This document shows positions 31,281-41,416 of a stretch of 64,000 nt of DNA, in pieces. The DNA is from Pantoea sp. (GTDB lineage: Bacteria > Pseudomonadota > Gammaproteobacteria > Enterobacterales > Enterobacteriaceae): NCBI RefSeq assembly GCF_028283705.1, contig NZ_JAPWKD010000002.1:1-64000 (forward strand), read 5' to 3'. Numbering within the stretch: position 1 is the stretch's first letter; each line of letters starts with the position of its first letter. Made by a program: the position numbers and the translations under genes. The notes under the pieces were generated by a model. The model made no database searches, was not told the origin of the DNA, and saw only the letters and a program-made list of their open reading frames with translations.

Positions 31281-31856
31281 ATGCTTAAAAAAACACTGCT
31301 GGCGCTCACAGGTGCTGGTTTATTGGTTGCCAGCCTGTCGGCCAATGCCGCCGAGTACAAATTTGATAAGCAGGGTCAGCACGCGTTTGTGCAGTTCCGT
31401 ATTCAGCATCTCGGTTACAGCTGGTTGTACGGCAGTTTTAAAGATTTCGATGGCAGCTTTACCTTTGATGAAGGTAATCCGGCGGCTGATAAGGTCAATG
31501 TCACCATCAATACCAACAGCCTCGATACCAACCATGCCGAACGAGATAAACATCTGCGCAGCGCTGATTTTCTCAATACTGGCAAGTTTCCACAGGCCAC
31601 CTTTGCTTCCACTGCCGTCAGTAAAGAGGGCAAAGCGTACAAAATTACCGGCGATCTGACACTCAATGGGGTGACGAAACCGATCACCCTAGATGCCCGC
31701 TTAATCGGTGAAGGTAAAGATCCCTGGGGCGGTTATCGTGCCGGATTTGAAGCCAGCGGGGAGATTGTGTTGAAAGAATTCAATATCAATAAAGATTTAG
31801 GATCCGCTTCGCAAAAAGCAGAATTGATTATTTCTGTTGAGGGTGTACGCCAGTAG
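31281..31856 (+). CDS. yceI: Periplasmic lipocalin-like protein YceI
   Basis: A 191-residue YceI-family protein. The signal peptide is [20 protein letters not shown] and cleaves after SANA. The mature beta-barrel domain binds isoprenoid-like lipids in characterised homologues. [20 protein letters not shown] and [19 protein letters not shown] are typical. It is coupled to yceJ. A 10-bp hairpin follows. Confidence 0.94.
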   Translation: MLKKTLLALTGAGLLVASLSANAAEYKFDKQGQHAFVQFRIQHLGYSWLYGSFKDFDGSFTFDEGNPAADKVNVTINTNSLDTNHAERDKHLRSADFLNTGKFPQATFASTAVSKEGKAYKITGDLTLNGVTKPITLDARLIGEGKDPWGGYRAGFEASGEIVLKEFNINKDLGSASQKAELIISVEGVRQ

Positions 31857-31862
31857 CACACA

Positions 31863-31889
31863 GGCAGCCTGCGCACAGGGCAGGCTGCC
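31863..31889. terminator. Hairpin between convergent yceI and trhO
   Basis: GGCAGCCTGC (31863-31872) and GCAGGCTGCC (31880-31889) are perfect 10-bp arms with a 7-base loop between two convergent genes. The following sequence is only moderately T-rich, so termination is likely but not certain. Confidence 0.6.
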
Positions 31890-31895
31890 ACTGGA

Positions 31896-32951
31896 TTATT
31901 TCTTCTCTGGCTGCGGAATCGCCATGGTCATATTCAGCAAACCGCGCGATTTGTTGAAGACCTTGTTACCATTTTCGCGACCAGCGCGGCGAGCACGTTG
32001 TTCCTCAGGCGACAATTTTGACTCTTCCATGCAGACCGGGCTGCAGCAATTGTGGAATTTTTCGGCACAGCTCGGACACTGAATAAACAGCAGATGGCAG
32101 CCGTCATTGATGCAGTTGGTATGGGTATCGCAAGGCACACCACACTGGTGGCAGTTAGATAACACATCATCAGAGATACGCTCGCCCATACGCTCATCAA
32201 AAACAAAGTTTTTGCCTTTGAAACGTACCGGTAAGCCTTGCTCGCGTGCACGGCGGGTGTATTCAATGATGCCGCCTTCAATGTGATAAACATCATCGAA
32301 GCCGTTGTGCTTCATCCATGCACTGGCTTTTTCACAGCGAATGCCACCGGTGCAGTACATGACGATCTTTTTGTCTTTCTGATCTTGCAGCATATCAACC
32401 GCCATCGGCAGCTGGTCGCGGAAGGTATCCGCAGGCACTTCCAGCGCATTATCAAAATGCCCCACTTCAAATTCATAGTGGTTACGCATATCGACAAATA
32501 CCGCGTCCGGATCGTCCAGCATGGCGTTAACATCGGCAGCTTTCAGATAGTTACCCACCGCGCTGGCATCAAAGCTGGTATCGTCAATACCATCCGCCAC
32601 AATGCGATCACGCACTTTCAGGCGCAATACCCAGAAAGATTTACCATCATCATCCAGCGCAATATTCATCCGCAGGTTATTCAGCGCCGGATCGAAACCA
32701 TACAGAAACGCTTTCATGCTTTCATACTGGCTGGCGGGTACGCTGATTTGCGCGTTAATGCCTTCCTGAGCGACGTAAACGCGGCCAAACACCTTGAGTT
32801 TGGTTAACCCAATATATAAAGCATCACGGAACGCTTTAGGATCGGCAATCTGGAAGTATTTATAAAAAGAGACCGTAGTGCGCGGCTCGGTTTCAGCCAA
32901 CATGCGCGCCTTCAGCTCTTTATTGGAAACAAGGTTATGTAACACTGGCAT
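31896..32951 (-). CDS. trhO: tRNA uridine(34) hydroxylase TrhO (YceA)
   Basis: TrhO hydroxylates wobble U34 in a subset of tRNAs, the first step to cmo5U or mo5U. The 351-residue protein has an N-terminal UPF0176 domain, a rhodanese domain with active Cys in [13 protein letters not shown], and a Cys-rich C-terminal zinc-like region ([14 protein letters not shown]). The ATG at 32951 ([17 protein letters not shown]) matches E. coli; an in-frame extension to 33020 is unsupported. Confidence 0.95.
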   Translation of the reverse strand: MPVLHNLVSNKELKARMLAETEPRTTVSFYKYFQIADPKAFRDALYIGLTKLKVFGRVYVAQEGINAQISVPASQYESMKAFLYGFDPALNNLRMNIALDDDGKSFWVLRLKVRDRIVADGIDDTSFDASAVGNYLKAADVNAMLDDPDAVFVDMRNHYEFEVGHFDNALEVPADTFRDQLPMAVDMLQDQKDKKIVMYCTGGIRCEKASAWMKHNGFDDVYHIEGGIIEYTRRAREQGLPVRFKGKNFVFDERMGERISDDVLSNCHQCGVPCDTHTNCINDGCHLLFIQCPSCAEKFHNCCSPVCMEESKLSPEEQRARRAGRENGNKVFNKSRGLLNMTMAIPQPEKK

Positions 32952-33218
32952 GGTGTTCGTTCCTGTTATCAATCGGGAAAAATGAGCGGGCACATGATAC
33001 CTGAATTCATCACAATGCAAAGCCTTTGCTGCGAATATCCACTGAGAGTGACCAGAGGCGCAAAACTGCGCAGTAATTATATTTTAATGCGCTTGCCAGA
33101 TTTCTCTTATCCCCTGGAGGTCTATGCTTGATTTCAGTCAGAGAGAAAAAATGGCACAATAGCGGCAAATAACAGGAACCGGTACCTCTGGTACAAGACG
33201 CAGGATACTGACATTTCA

Positions 33219-34142
33219 ATGACTCAACTTCCCCAATTTTCCCGTGAACTCCTTCATCCGCGCTACTGGCTCACCTGGTTGGGCATCGGCCTTCTCTATT
33301 TACTGGTGCTGCTGCCCTACCCGGTTTTGTACGTTATCGGTTGTGGTTTAGGTCGTATTGCTATGCGTTTTCTGAAACGTCGCGTCAAAATTGCACAGCG
33401 TAATCTGGAGCTTTGCTTTCCCGATATGCCGGTAAGTGAGCGTGATGCCATGGTGAAACACAATTTCGAATCCGTTGGCATGGGGCTGATTGAGACCGGC
33501 ATCGCCTGGTTCTGGCCAGACTGGCGCATTCGCAAATGGGTGAGCAGCAGCGGGCTGGAGCATATTGACTCCTCGCTGGCTGCCGGACGTGGCATTCTTT
33601 TGATCGGTATGCATTTTCTGACCCTGGAACTTGGCGCGCGCGTCTTCGGTATGCACAACCCAGGGATTGGCGTGTACCGACCGAATGACAACAAATTGCT
33701 CGACTGGCTGCAAACCTGGGGTCGGATGCGCTCCAATAAAAGCATGCTGGACCGCAAAGACCTGAAAGGCATGATCCGTGCGATGAAAAACAACGACATC
33801 ATCTGGTATGCACCGGACCACGATTACGGCCCACGCAGTAGTGTTTTCGCCCCCTTTTTCGCCGTTAAGGATGCGGCCACTACCACGGGTACGCATATGT
33901 TGATCCGCCTCGGGAATCCCAGCGTAGTGCCATTTTTGGTGCAGCGCCTGCCAAACCGCCGTGGTTACGAGATGAAGATCATGCCGGATATTCGCGACAA
34001 ATTCTCTCTGGAGAACGAACTCGACACCGCAATTTGTATGAACAAGGTAGTTGAGGAGAGCGTGTTACTGGCCCCGGAACAATACATGTGGCTGCATCGT
34101 CGTTTCAAAACGCGCCCGGAAGGTGAACCTTCACGCTATTAA
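33219..34142 (+). CDS. lpxL: Lauroyl acyltransferase LpxL (HtrB)
   Basis: LpxL adds the secondary lauroyl chain to lipid A at the inner membrane. The 307-residue protein (E. coli 306) has an N-terminal membrane anchor. Its HX4E catalytic motif is His132-Glu137 in [10 protein letters not shown]. The conserved [18 protein letters not shown] and the C-terminal [16 protein letters not shown] are present. It is divergent from trhO. Confidence 0.97.
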   Translation: MTQLPQFSRELLHPRYWLTWLGIGLLYLLVLLPYPVLYVIGCGLGRIAMRFLKRRVKIAQRNLELCFPDMPVSERDAMVKHNFESVGMGLIETGIAWFWPDWRIRKWVSSSGLEHIDSSLAAGRGILLIGMHFLTLELGARVFGMHNPGIGVYRPNDNKLLDWLQTWGRMRSNKSMLDRKDLKGMIRAMKNNDIIWYAPDHDYGPRSSVFAPFFAVKDAATTTGTHMLIRLGNPSVVPFLVQRLPNRRGYEMKIMPDIRDKFSLENELDTAICMNKVVEESVLLAPEQYMWLHRRFKTRPEGEPSRY

Positions 34143-34700
34143 TGTGAAGCGGGACACACTGCGTGTCCCGCCTCGCTTATAATCAAATTTGCCTTAATTC
34201 ATGATATTATCCGCCAATATCCGGCGAAAACTGTACCAATCTTAATTAAAGCCCACGCATATTCTTAGGCCATTTCAATCTGGAGTCAGCGCTGACTAAA
34301 ACAAGTGAATGATGATATTGGGTGAAGCCTGTGGGCTATTAATAAACGCACTTGCTTCCATCTTATTGATTTTACCCCCAACATCTAAAGAAAATCTTAT
34401 CGATTGCATTATAGAACCACGGATCTGATTTTTTCTGATTCCAGGCATATTCCTATTTAATATTGTTGAATTCTTTGAGTTCGCTAATCAATACAGAAAA
34501 ATTAACTTAATTTACAAGGCATTATCTTACCACTTTCCTTACTTATTACCTTTCTAAAAAATATACGCTATCCTTATATCTTTCTGGAATTTGTCCGCAA
34601 AATCGATTCCAGTTAGTTTCATTTATGAGAGTTAGTTCATTAACTACTCAAGAAAAATAAAAAGATTACACACAGCAAATATACTGCAGGAACCCATAAT
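34143..34700. other. AT-rich gap after lpxL, at the site of mdtG in E. coli
   Basis: This 558-base stretch is visibly AT-rich compared with its neighbours. A 9-bp hairpin GCGGGACAC (34149-34157) / GTGTCCCGC (34163-34171) right after lpxL probably ends that transcript, though no clear T-run follows. The rest has no credible reading frame. Its 3' end should hold the promoter of the gene at 34701. In E. coli the mdtG efflux gene occupies this interval. Confidence 0.6.
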
Positions 34701-34967
34701 ATGAATAAAGGCATCTACTATTATGTGACGGTCAGTACCGATCAGGATAATTATCACCTGTTACACCGCAAAGAGTGTAAACGTCTGCCGGAAAAGGAGG
34801 ATATGGTTTTTATCGGTACACTCTATAATTTAAATCAGGCTTTATCGATTGCGCGTATTAATTTTAAAAAGGTGAAACCCTGTATTAAGTGCTGTATTCG
34901 TTACTCTGCTCCTGTTATTCGTGAATCTGTACGCCCTGTGCTGCATTTTCCACAGAAGATGCACTGA
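34701..34967 (+). CDS. Small Cys/His-rich protein, putative metal-binding domain
   Basis: An 88-residue protein I cannot name. The layout is YYYVT..., YHLLHRKECKRL (His19, His22, Cys26), a spacer containing NLNQALSIARINFKKVK, then PCIKCC (Cys61, Cys64, Cys65). It recalls small Ada-like zinc modules with a Y-H-x-x-x-C ... A-x-x-x-G-x-x-P-C-x-x-C pattern, so zinc binding is a reasonable inference. The C terminus is basic. It lies in an AT-rich stretch and has weak codon adaptation to its neighbours, consistent with acquisition. A GCAGGAA ribosome site lies about 9 bases upstream. Confidence 0.7.
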   Translation: MNKGIYYYVTVSTDQDNYHLLHRKECKRLPEKEDMVFIGTLYNLNQALSIARINFKKVKPCIKCCIRYSAPVIRESVRPVLHFPQKMH

Positions 34968-35080
34968 CCCGTCCGGGCGGATGTTTCACCTCATCCGCCT
35001 GGACGTTATTCCTCCCTTCCCCGTCAGTTTTTCGTCTATCCTTCTCTGAAATCCCTTTTCAACAGGCAAGGAGAATCGCG

Positions 35081-35479
35081 ATGAGCATGTTTACCACCTT
35101 AGAAGAAGCCATCGAAGCAGCACGTGAGGAGTTTCTCGCCAGCCAGCCGGGGCTGGATGCGGGAGATGCGCTCGTCAGCCAGTTTGCCCTGCAAAAATAT
35201 GTGATGCAGGATGGCGACATCATGTGGCAGGCCGAATTTTTTGCCGATGAAGATGAGCAAGGTGAATGCCTGCCAATCCGCAGTGGCGAAGCGGCTCAGG
35301 CGATTTTTGACGGCGATTTCGAAGAAATCGAGTTACGCCAGGAGTGGCAGTCAGAAAATACCCTGCACGAATGGGATGAAGGAGAATTTCAGCTCGATCC
35401 GCCGGAGGATACCGAAGAAGGGGAAGCCGCAGCGGCTGAGTGGGATGACGACAACAGTGACTCTGACCGCTGGGCGTAG
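35081..35479 (+). CDS. mysB: Acidic protein MysB
   Basis: A 132-residue, very acidic protein (C-terminal third almost all D/E) matching E. coli MysB (131 aa): TLEEAIEAAREEFLASQPG, QDGDIMWQAEFFADE and ENTLHEWDEGEFQLDPP. In E. coli the gene was found as a multicopy suppressor of secretion defects, and its mechanism is unclear. An AAGGAG ribosome site precedes the ATG. It is convergent with yceK, only three bases apart. Confidence 0.93.
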   Translation: MSMFTTLEEAIEAAREEFLASQPGLDAGDALVSQFALQKYVMQDGDIMWQAEFFADEDEQGECLPIRSGEAAQAIFDGDFEEIELRQEWQSENTLHEWDEGEFQLDPPEDTEEGEAAAAEWDDDNSDSDRWA

Positions 35480-35482
35480 ACC

Positions 35483-35722
35483 TTACTCGTAGGGACCGTG
35501 ATGGGCATCCACGGGTAAGAGTAGCGTGTCCATCACTAATGACAGCGGCAAGTCGAGGATGGTCAGCATGCGCCATGCACCATCACGCACATCCCACTGC
35601 ACACCCGGGTAGTATTGATTACCGTGTCCCTGACCGGGCACGGTACGACTGATGATGCTGCCACACCCACTTAGCAAAATGATGGCGGCACCGACGACAG
35701 TTAATTTAAGGAAACGATTCAC
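35483..35722 (-). CDS. yceK: YceK, DUF1375 lipoprotein
   Basis: A 79-residue lipoprotein with signal and lipobox LLSGC (Cys at 20). The conserved GSIISRTVPGQGHGNQYYPG and DLPLSLVMDTLLLPVDAHHG are near identical to E. coli YceK. Its function is unknown. It lies between mysB and the opgGH end, as in E. coli. Confidence 0.92.
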   Translation of the reverse strand: MNRFLKLTVVGAAIILLSGCGSIISRTVPGQGHGNQYYPGVQWDVRDGAWRMLTILDLPLSLVMDTLLLPVDAHHGPYE

Positions 35723-35843
35723 AACAATTACTCACAATGGACTGGCGTTATTTTAACCGTCAGCGCAGGTGAATAACTACACCTGATAGCGTAAAGATTG
35801 CGTTAGTCGGAACAGTCTTGCCTGTTAATCGCACTGCAACGAT

Positions 35844-35879
35844 AAAAAAAGCCGCTATCGCGACACGATAGCGGCTTTT
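35844..35879 (-). terminator. opgGH intrinsic terminator
   Basis: AAAAGCCGCTATCG (35847-35860) and CGATAGCGGCTTTT (35866-35879) form a 14-bp stem with a 5-base loop. Read on the minus strand it ends in seven Ts, 33 bases after the opgH stop. Confidence 0.92.
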
Positions 35880-35911
35880 ATCTTGCGGGCTTAATCAGCC
35901 AGCATCACGCT

Positions 35912-38464
35912 TCATCCATGCTGTTGTAGTGCCAATGGGTTTAACTTCAGCTTCTGATAGCTTTCCACCCACTGATGATATTTCTCAGCACTTTCCCACA
36001 AGCGCGTATGGACACGCGCCAGCACCACCGGATCGCTAATCAGCTGCAGGCGCTGTTCGCGATTCAGTTTTTCTGGTGTATCACTTAACGCCTGATCAAC
36101 ACGGCGATCGCGTGCGTGATCCAGCAAGGTGCTGTGTAAATGGCGAGAGGTCGCCATAGCCGTCGCCAGCGCGTTAAATGCCGGGTTAAACAACGCGTGC
36201 ATAAAGCCGTTTTTCAGCGCACGTTCACGATTCAGTTGCAGATAGTTATCGGTGTCCACCAGCTCTTTTGGCGGATCATACTCTTCCGGGATCAAGAACA
36301 ACTTCGCACGTTTGCTCTTCAGACCGATGGTCGCGCGGCTCGACATCACAGACACGAACGGCGACAGAATCAGCGAGAAGACAATCGGCGACAGCCACCA
36401 CAAGAAGTTCAGATCCAGCAGGCCCATGCCCGCTGCCCAGACAATACCCAGCAGCATCTGCGAACCGTGACGGCGGAAGGCTTCGCTCCACGGCGTAGCA
36501 TCATCGTCGCGCTGCGGAGAGTTCCACACCACTTCCCAGCCAAGGAACGCACTGACCACAAACACGGTATGGAACAGCATACGTACCGGTGCCAGCAATA
36601 CCGAGAATAGCATCTCCAGCAATAGCGAGAAAAACAACCGCACTGCCCCGCCATACGGTTTTGCGCCTTTGAACCAAATCAGCACCACGCTGAGCAGTTT
36701 TGGCAGGAACAGCAGAACCAGGGTGGTGGAGAACAGCGCAATCGCCAGGTCCGGACGCCACTGCGGCCACACCGGGAACAACTGCCGCGGTTGCAGGAAG
36801 TAGGTCGGTTCCATCAGCGTATGCACCACCTGCAAAGCGGTGGAGAGCGCCAGGAACATAAACCACAACGGAGCCGAGAGATATGACATTACACCGGTCA
36901 GGAACACCGCGCGATGCACCGGGTGCATCCCTTTCACCAGGAACAGGCGGAAATTCATCAGGTTACCGTGACACCAGCGACGGTCACGCTTCAGCTCATC
37001 CAGCAGGTTCGGCGGCAACTCCTCGTAGGACCCCGGCAGATCGTAGGCAATCCATACGCCCCAACCGGCACGACGCATCAGCGCCGCTTCAACGAAGTCA
37101 TGCGACAGAATTGAACCGGCAAAGGAACCCTCGCCCGGCAGCGGTGCCAGCGCACAGTGCTCAATAAAGGGTTTCACACGAATGATGGCGTTATGGCCCC
37201 AGTAGTGCGATTCCCCCAATTGCCAGAAGTGCAGACCCGCAGTAAACAACGGGCCGTAGACGCGGGTAGCGAACTGCTGACAGCGCGCATACAGCGTGTC
37301 CATACCAGACGCTTTCGGTGATGACTGGATAATACCGGCCTTCGGATTCGCTTCCATCATGCGCACCAGACCGGTGAGACATTCCCCGCTCATCACGCTG
37401 TCAGCGTCCAGCACCACCATATAGCTGTAGTTGCTTCCCCAGCGGCGACAGAAGTCATCAATGTTGCCGCTCTTGCGTTTCACACGACGACGACGGCGGC
37501 GATAGAAAATCTTGCCCGCGCCCCCGACATCACGTACCAGCTCCATCCAGGCTTTCTGTTCCGCAATGGCGATATCGGCATCGTAGCTATCGCTGAGGAT
37601 GTAAACGTCAAAATGTTCCGCATTGCCGGTGCGCTTGACCGATTCCCAGGTCGCACGCAGGCCTGCGAAGACACGTTCCACGTCTTCATTACAGATCGGC
37701 ATGATCAGCGCCGTGCGATGCTCCGGGTTCAGCGGTTCATCGCCTGACGTTGAGTAAGAGATGCTGTACTTATCACGGCCAATCAGTAACTGCAGGAAGC
37801 CCATCAACGCGGTCCAGAAACCGGCGGAGACCCAGCAGAACAGTATGGCGAACAGGAACAGAATGCCGGTCTGCAAAATGTACGGCAGAATCAATTCCAC
37901 CGATTGCAGCCAGTTTTGGTTGAACAGCTCCATGGGATCGAGCAGTGTCCAGCCCTGATACGGCAAAATGGTTTTCATGTACCAGGTGGCGATCACGGTC
38001 TGCAGCAGCGTCAGAATCAGCAGGACGTAACGACGCATCGAACCCACGTGACGCCACTTCTCTTCCACTTTCTGCTCTTCGTCCGTGGTGGCGCGTGGCG
38101 CAGACTTACGCCCGCGCATCGAATCCCAGGCACGGGCTATCGGGTTGGTACGCCAGGCTTCCGGGAACATCAGCGAACGCTTAACCTTCGGCATCGCCTT
38201 CAGTATGGTGCGATCGAGATAATCCTTGCCCAGTTGCTGGCCGTCAGCCAGTGAATCTGGCCAGGCCATCTGCACACGGGACGACACCGATTTTAACGGT
38301 GCGTCATCCGGGCGCTCACTGGCGGCAACATCATGCCCCAGTGACGTATGAATAGCGTGGAACGCCTGGGCATTTTGTAGCGATGCACTCAGGCGGGCAC
38401 GACCTGCCGCATCGAGCGGCAGGGCTTCCACGTAAGATTGAGGTGTAAAAGTCGAGTTATTCAT
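35912..38464 (-). CDS. opgH: Glucans biosynthesis glucosyltransferase OpgH
   Basis: OpgH is the inner-membrane glucosyltransferase making the beta-1,2 backbone of osmoregulated periplasmic glucans from UDP-glucose. The 850-residue protein (E. coli 847) has several membrane spans around a GT2 domain. The domain carries [14 protein letters not shown] (acceptor Asp-x-Asp) and the product-binding [10 protein letters not shown]. It overlaps opgG by 8 bases. Confidence 0.97.
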   Translation of the reverse strand: MNNSTFTPQSYVEALPLDAAGRARLSASLQNAQAFHAIHTSLGHDVAASERPDDAPLKSVSSRVQMAWPDSLADGQQLGKDYLDRTILKAMPKVKRSLMFPEAWRTNPIARAWDSMRGRKSAPRATTDEEQKVEEKWRHVGSMRRYVLLILTLLQTVIATWYMKTILPYQGWTLLDPMELFNQNWLQSVELILPYILQTGILFLFAILFCWVSAGFWTALMGFLQLLIGRDKYSISYSTSGDEPLNPEHRTALIMPICNEDVERVFAGLRATWESVKRTGNAEHFDVYILSDSYDADIAIAEQKAWMELVRDVGGAGKIFYRRRRRRVKRKSGNIDDFCRRWGSNYSYMVVLDADSVMSGECLTGLVRMMEANPKAGIIQSSPKASGMDTLYARCQQFATRVYGPLFTAGLHFWQLGESHYWGHNAIIRVKPFIEHCALAPLPGEGSFAGSILSHDFVEAALMRRAGWGVWIAYDLPGSYEELPPNLLDELKRDRRWCHGNLMNFRLFLVKGMHPVHRAVFLTGVMSYLSAPLWFMFLALSTALQVVHTLMEPTYFLQPRQLFPVWPQWRPDLAIALFSTTLVLLFLPKLLSVVLIWFKGAKPYGGAVRLFFSLLLEMLFSVLLAPVRMLFHTVFVVSAFLGWEVVWNSPQRDDDATPWSEAFRRHGSQMLLGIVWAAGMGLLDLNFLWWLSPIVFSLILSPFVSVMSSRATIGLKSKRAKLFLIPEEYDPPKELVDTDNYLQLNRERALKNGFMHALFNPAFNALATAMATSRHLHSTLLDHARDRRVDQALSDTPEKLNREQRLQLISDPVVLARVHTRLWESAEKYHQWVESYQKLKLNPLALQQHG

Positions 38465-40022
38465 TGGCAGGTAACTGATAGCTCCAGGTTTCCGTCAATG
38501 TCTTGTCACCGCTAACCAGCGCCGCACGCATTTCCGTCGGCTGCTTGTTATCTTTCACACGCAGGCGCAGTACCAGACGCCAGCCTTTGGTCACCGGGTT
38601 GTAACGTACGCTCTGTTCAACCACTTCGGCGTTATTACCAACGCTGACCTGCGGGGCAACCTGAGTGTTTTCCGGCAGTTTACTCATCGCTCTGCCGACA
38701 AAATCGACGGTAAAGGCGATGCTGCCATCCGGCTGTCGTACAAGGTTTGACTGTTTCACATCACCCGCAGAACGCAGGGTATCTTTCACCCAGGCAACAT
38801 CGTCGGAATGCAGCAGGTTTTCGTCACGGGTAAAGTGCAGACGATACTGGAAACTCATCTCTTTGCCCGGTTCTGCCAGTTTTTCTGGCGTCCAGAAAGC
38901 CACGATATTGTCGTTGGTTTCATCGGCGGTGGGGATCTCCACCAGCTCGACATGGCCTTTGCCCCAGTCACCTAACGGCTCTACCCAGCCGCTCGGGCGC
39001 AGGTCATAGCGATCGTCAAGATCCTGATAATGGCTGAAATCGCGGCCACGCTGCAGCAAACCAAAACCTTTCGGGTTTTCGATGGTGAAAGTACTCACTG
39101 CCAGATGTTTCGGGTTATTCAGCGGACGCCAAATCCACTCGCCGTTACCGGCATGGATGGAAAGCCCATTAGAATCATGCAACTCCTGACGGAAATTGCT
39201 CACCGGCGACGGCTGATTTGCGCCAAACAGGAACATACTGGTCAGTGGCGCAATACCCAGCTTGCCGACGTTGTCACGCAGATAAATTTTTGACTGCACA
39301 TCAACGGTCGACTCTTTACCCGGACGCACCACGAAACGATACGCACCTGAAGCGCGAGGCGAATCCAGCAATGCGTAGATCACCAGCTGCTTGTCCTGCG
39401 GTTTTGGCCGCTCGATCCAGAATTCTTTAAAGCGCGGGAACTCTTCGCCCGATGGCAGCGCAGTATCGATTGCCAGGCCACGCGCCGACAGGCCATACAC
39501 CTGGCCCGCCCCGATCACGCGGAAGTAGCTGGCACCGAGGAAGCTGGTAATCTCGTCGTTTTTACCCTTTTCGTTCAGCGGATAAAGCACTTTAAATCCG
39601 GCAAAACCAAGGTTTTTCACCGCGTCAGCGTCATGCTTGACGTTGCCGAAGTTGAAATAGTCCGGGTTGTACTTGATTTCACGTACCGTATTGGCTGTTA
39701 CTTCGTTGATTTTCACCGGCGTATCGAAATACATACCCTGGTGATAGAACTCCAGTTTAAACGGCGTACGCAATTTGCCCCAGTAAGCTTTATCGTGGTT
39801 AAACTGGATCTGCTGATAATCAGCATATTTCATTTCACGAAACTGAGAGGGTAAGTTGCTCTTAGGCGCTTCAAAGCTTTTCCCTGCCAGGGCCTGAGCC
39901 TGTTTTGCTACATCATCAAGGTTGAACGCCCAGCTATTATTTGCGTACAACGCCAGCAGAACTGCTGCACCAACCCAGCGCATCTTCATCAGTCCGGCTT
40001 TATTTTTCACTATATTCAGCAC
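38457..40022 (-). CDS. opgG: Periplasmic glucans biosynthesis protein OpgG
   Basis: OpgG acts in the periplasm on OpgH-made glucan chains (branching or release). The mature region [20 protein letters not shown] and many blocks such as [20 protein letters not shown] match E. coli OpgG (511 aa). The start is ambiguous. GTG at 40022 has a strong AGGGGGG site and gives 521 residues with a longer signal sequence. The ATG at codon 12 or 14 matches the E. coli start. opgH follows with overlap. Confidence 0.94.
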   Translation of the reverse strand: MLNIVKNKAGLMKMRWVGAAVLLALYANNSWAFNLDDVAKQAQALAGKSFEAPKSNLPSQFREMKYADYQQIQFNHDKAYWGKLRTPFKLEFYHQGMYFDTPVKINEVTANTVREIKYNPDYFNFGNVKHDADAVKNLGFAGFKVLYPLNEKGKNDEITSFLGASYFRVIGAGQVYGLSARGLAIDTALPSGEEFPRFKEFWIERPKPQDKQLVIYALLDSPRASGAYRFVVRPGKESTVDVQSKIYLRDNVGKLGIAPLTSMFLFGANQPSPVSNFRQELHDSNGLSIHAGNGEWIWRPLNNPKHLAVSTFTIENPKGFGLLQRGRDFSHYQDLDDRYDLRPSGWVEPLGDWGKGHVELVEIPTADETNDNIVAFWTPEKLAEPGKEMSFQYRLHFTRDENLLHSDDVAWVKDTLRSAGDVKQSNLVRQPDGSIAFTVDFVGRAMSKLPENTQVAPQVSVGNNAEVVEQSVRYNPVTKGWRLVLRLRVKDNKQPTEMRAALVSGDKTLTETWSYQLPANE

Positions 40023-40258
40023 ATCCCCCCCTTTCGTGTGCTTAGATCAAACCCGCATATCTTAAAGGATTATTCGTTTTTCCGACAGCGTATGTAAACG
40101 AATGTTCCCTCTATTTGTAAGTGGAAAATGCGCTTTTCGGATTATTAAACGATACAGAATCTACTGATAGTATACCCTGTTTACAGCCGGTAGAATTTTA
40201 CTCCGGCATAATCCGGTTTCAGGGCGAAGCCGGCCAGGACACAGACAATTGGATGCTT

Positions 40259-41383
40259 ATGACTGCAGCAAAATCCGAACGCGAATATTTTCTCGATTCG
40301 ATTCGAGCTTATTTAATGTTATTGGGCGTGCCTTTCCACGTTTCCCTGATTTACTCCACACAAAGATGGTCAGTAAATAGCCAGGATGCCTCGATGTGGC
40401 TGACGGTGTTGAATGATTTCATTCACGCCTTCCGCATGCAGGTGTTTTTCGTCATCTCCGGCTATTTTTCCTACATGCTTTATCTGCGCTATCAGCCACA
40501 GCGCTGGCTGAAGGTCCGCCTGGAGCGCGTGGGTATACCGCTGCTGACCGCCGTGCCGCTCATCACTTTGCCGCAGTTTTTTATGCTAAAAAATCTCACG
40601 GACAAAGTAGGAGATTGGGACAGCTTCACCCTGTATCAGAAATACAATGCGCTGGTGTGGGACCTGATCTCCCATCTGTGGTTTCTGGTGGTGCTGGTGA
40701 TCCTCACCACGCTGGGGATGATCACCTTCCGCTGGCTGCGTAGCCAGCATCGTCAGATTGATTATAACCGGGTTGGCTGGGGCAAACTGACGCTGGCCCT
40801 GCTGGCGTGGGCACTGTTGTGGTGTGTTTTCCGTCGTCTCATTTTTACCTTCCAGCCCAACTGGCTAATGGATGGCCTGTTCAGCACCGCTGTGATGCAA
40901 AGCCTGTTCTTCCTGCCGTTTTTCATGCTGGGCGCGCTGAGCTGGAAACATCCGCCACTCAAGGCGTTATTTGTTCGTTTTAATCCGGTGATGTGCTTTG
41001 GGGCAATCGCGGTGTTTGTCGCCTACAGCCTGAATCAACGCTTTAGCAGTGGTGATGGCTGGCTGTATGAAATCGACGACGTGATTTCTACCCTGATGGG
41101 CTTGTGCATGCTGAACGTCTGCTTCTGCTTCGGGCATAAACTGCTGAACAGCCACTCACCACGCATCATGTATCTGGTGAATGCTTCACTGTTTATTTAC
41201 CTGGTGCATCACCCACTCACTCTGCTGTACGGCATTTTTATCACTCCGCTGATCAGTAATGACACCCTGGGCTTTTTCCTCGGCTTGTTGATGGTGTTTG
41301 GCGTGGCATTTACGCTGTATGAAATCCATCTGCGTATTCCGTTGCTGCGTTTCCTGTTCTCCGGGAAACCGCAACGCAAATAA
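40259..41383 (+). CDS. opgC: Glucans biosynthesis protein OpgC (succinyltransferase)
   Basis: A 374-residue acyltransferase-3 family membrane protein with about ten spans that succinylates periplasmic glucans. The core SEREYFLDSIRAYLMLLGVP and FFVISGYFSYMLYLRY match E. coli OpgC (385). The ATG at 40259 is preferred, giving a family-like N terminus; the frame is open from 40121 but those residues look non-coding. It is divergent from opgGH and followed by a terminator. Confidence 0.93.
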   Translation: MTAAKSEREYFLDSIRAYLMLLGVPFHVSLIYSTQRWSVNSQDASMWLTVLNDFIHAFRMQVFFVISGYFSYMLYLRYQPQRWLKVRLERVGIPLLTAVPLITLPQFFMLKNLTDKVGDWDSFTLYQKYNALVWDLISHLWFLVVLVILTTLGMITFRWLRSQHRQIDYNRVGWGKLTLALLAWALLWCVFRRLIFTFQPNWLMDGLFSTAVMQSLFFLPFFMLGALSWKHPPLKALFVRFNPVMCFGAIAVFVAYSLNQRFSSGDGWLYEIDDVISTLMGLCMLNVCFCFGHKLLNSHSPRIMYLVNASLFIYLVHHPLTLLYGIFITPLISNDTLGFFLGLLMVFGVAFTLYEIHLRIPLLRFLFSGKPQRK

Positions 41384-41387
41384 CCGC

Positions 41388-41416
41388 CGGGCCAGTTTAG
41401 CTGGCCCGTTTTATTT
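41388..41416 (+). terminator. opgC intrinsic terminator
   Basis: CGGGCCAG (41388-41395) and CTGGCCCG (41401-41408) form an 8-bp stem with a 5-base loop, followed by TTTTATTT. It separates opgC from the convergent clsC. Confidence 0.88.

Noticed and set aside
40121..40258. Upstream extension of opgC by 46 codons
   Set aside because: The extra residues do not resemble the OpgC N terminus and precede the conserved SEREYFLDSIRA block. It lies in the opgG/opgC promoter gap.
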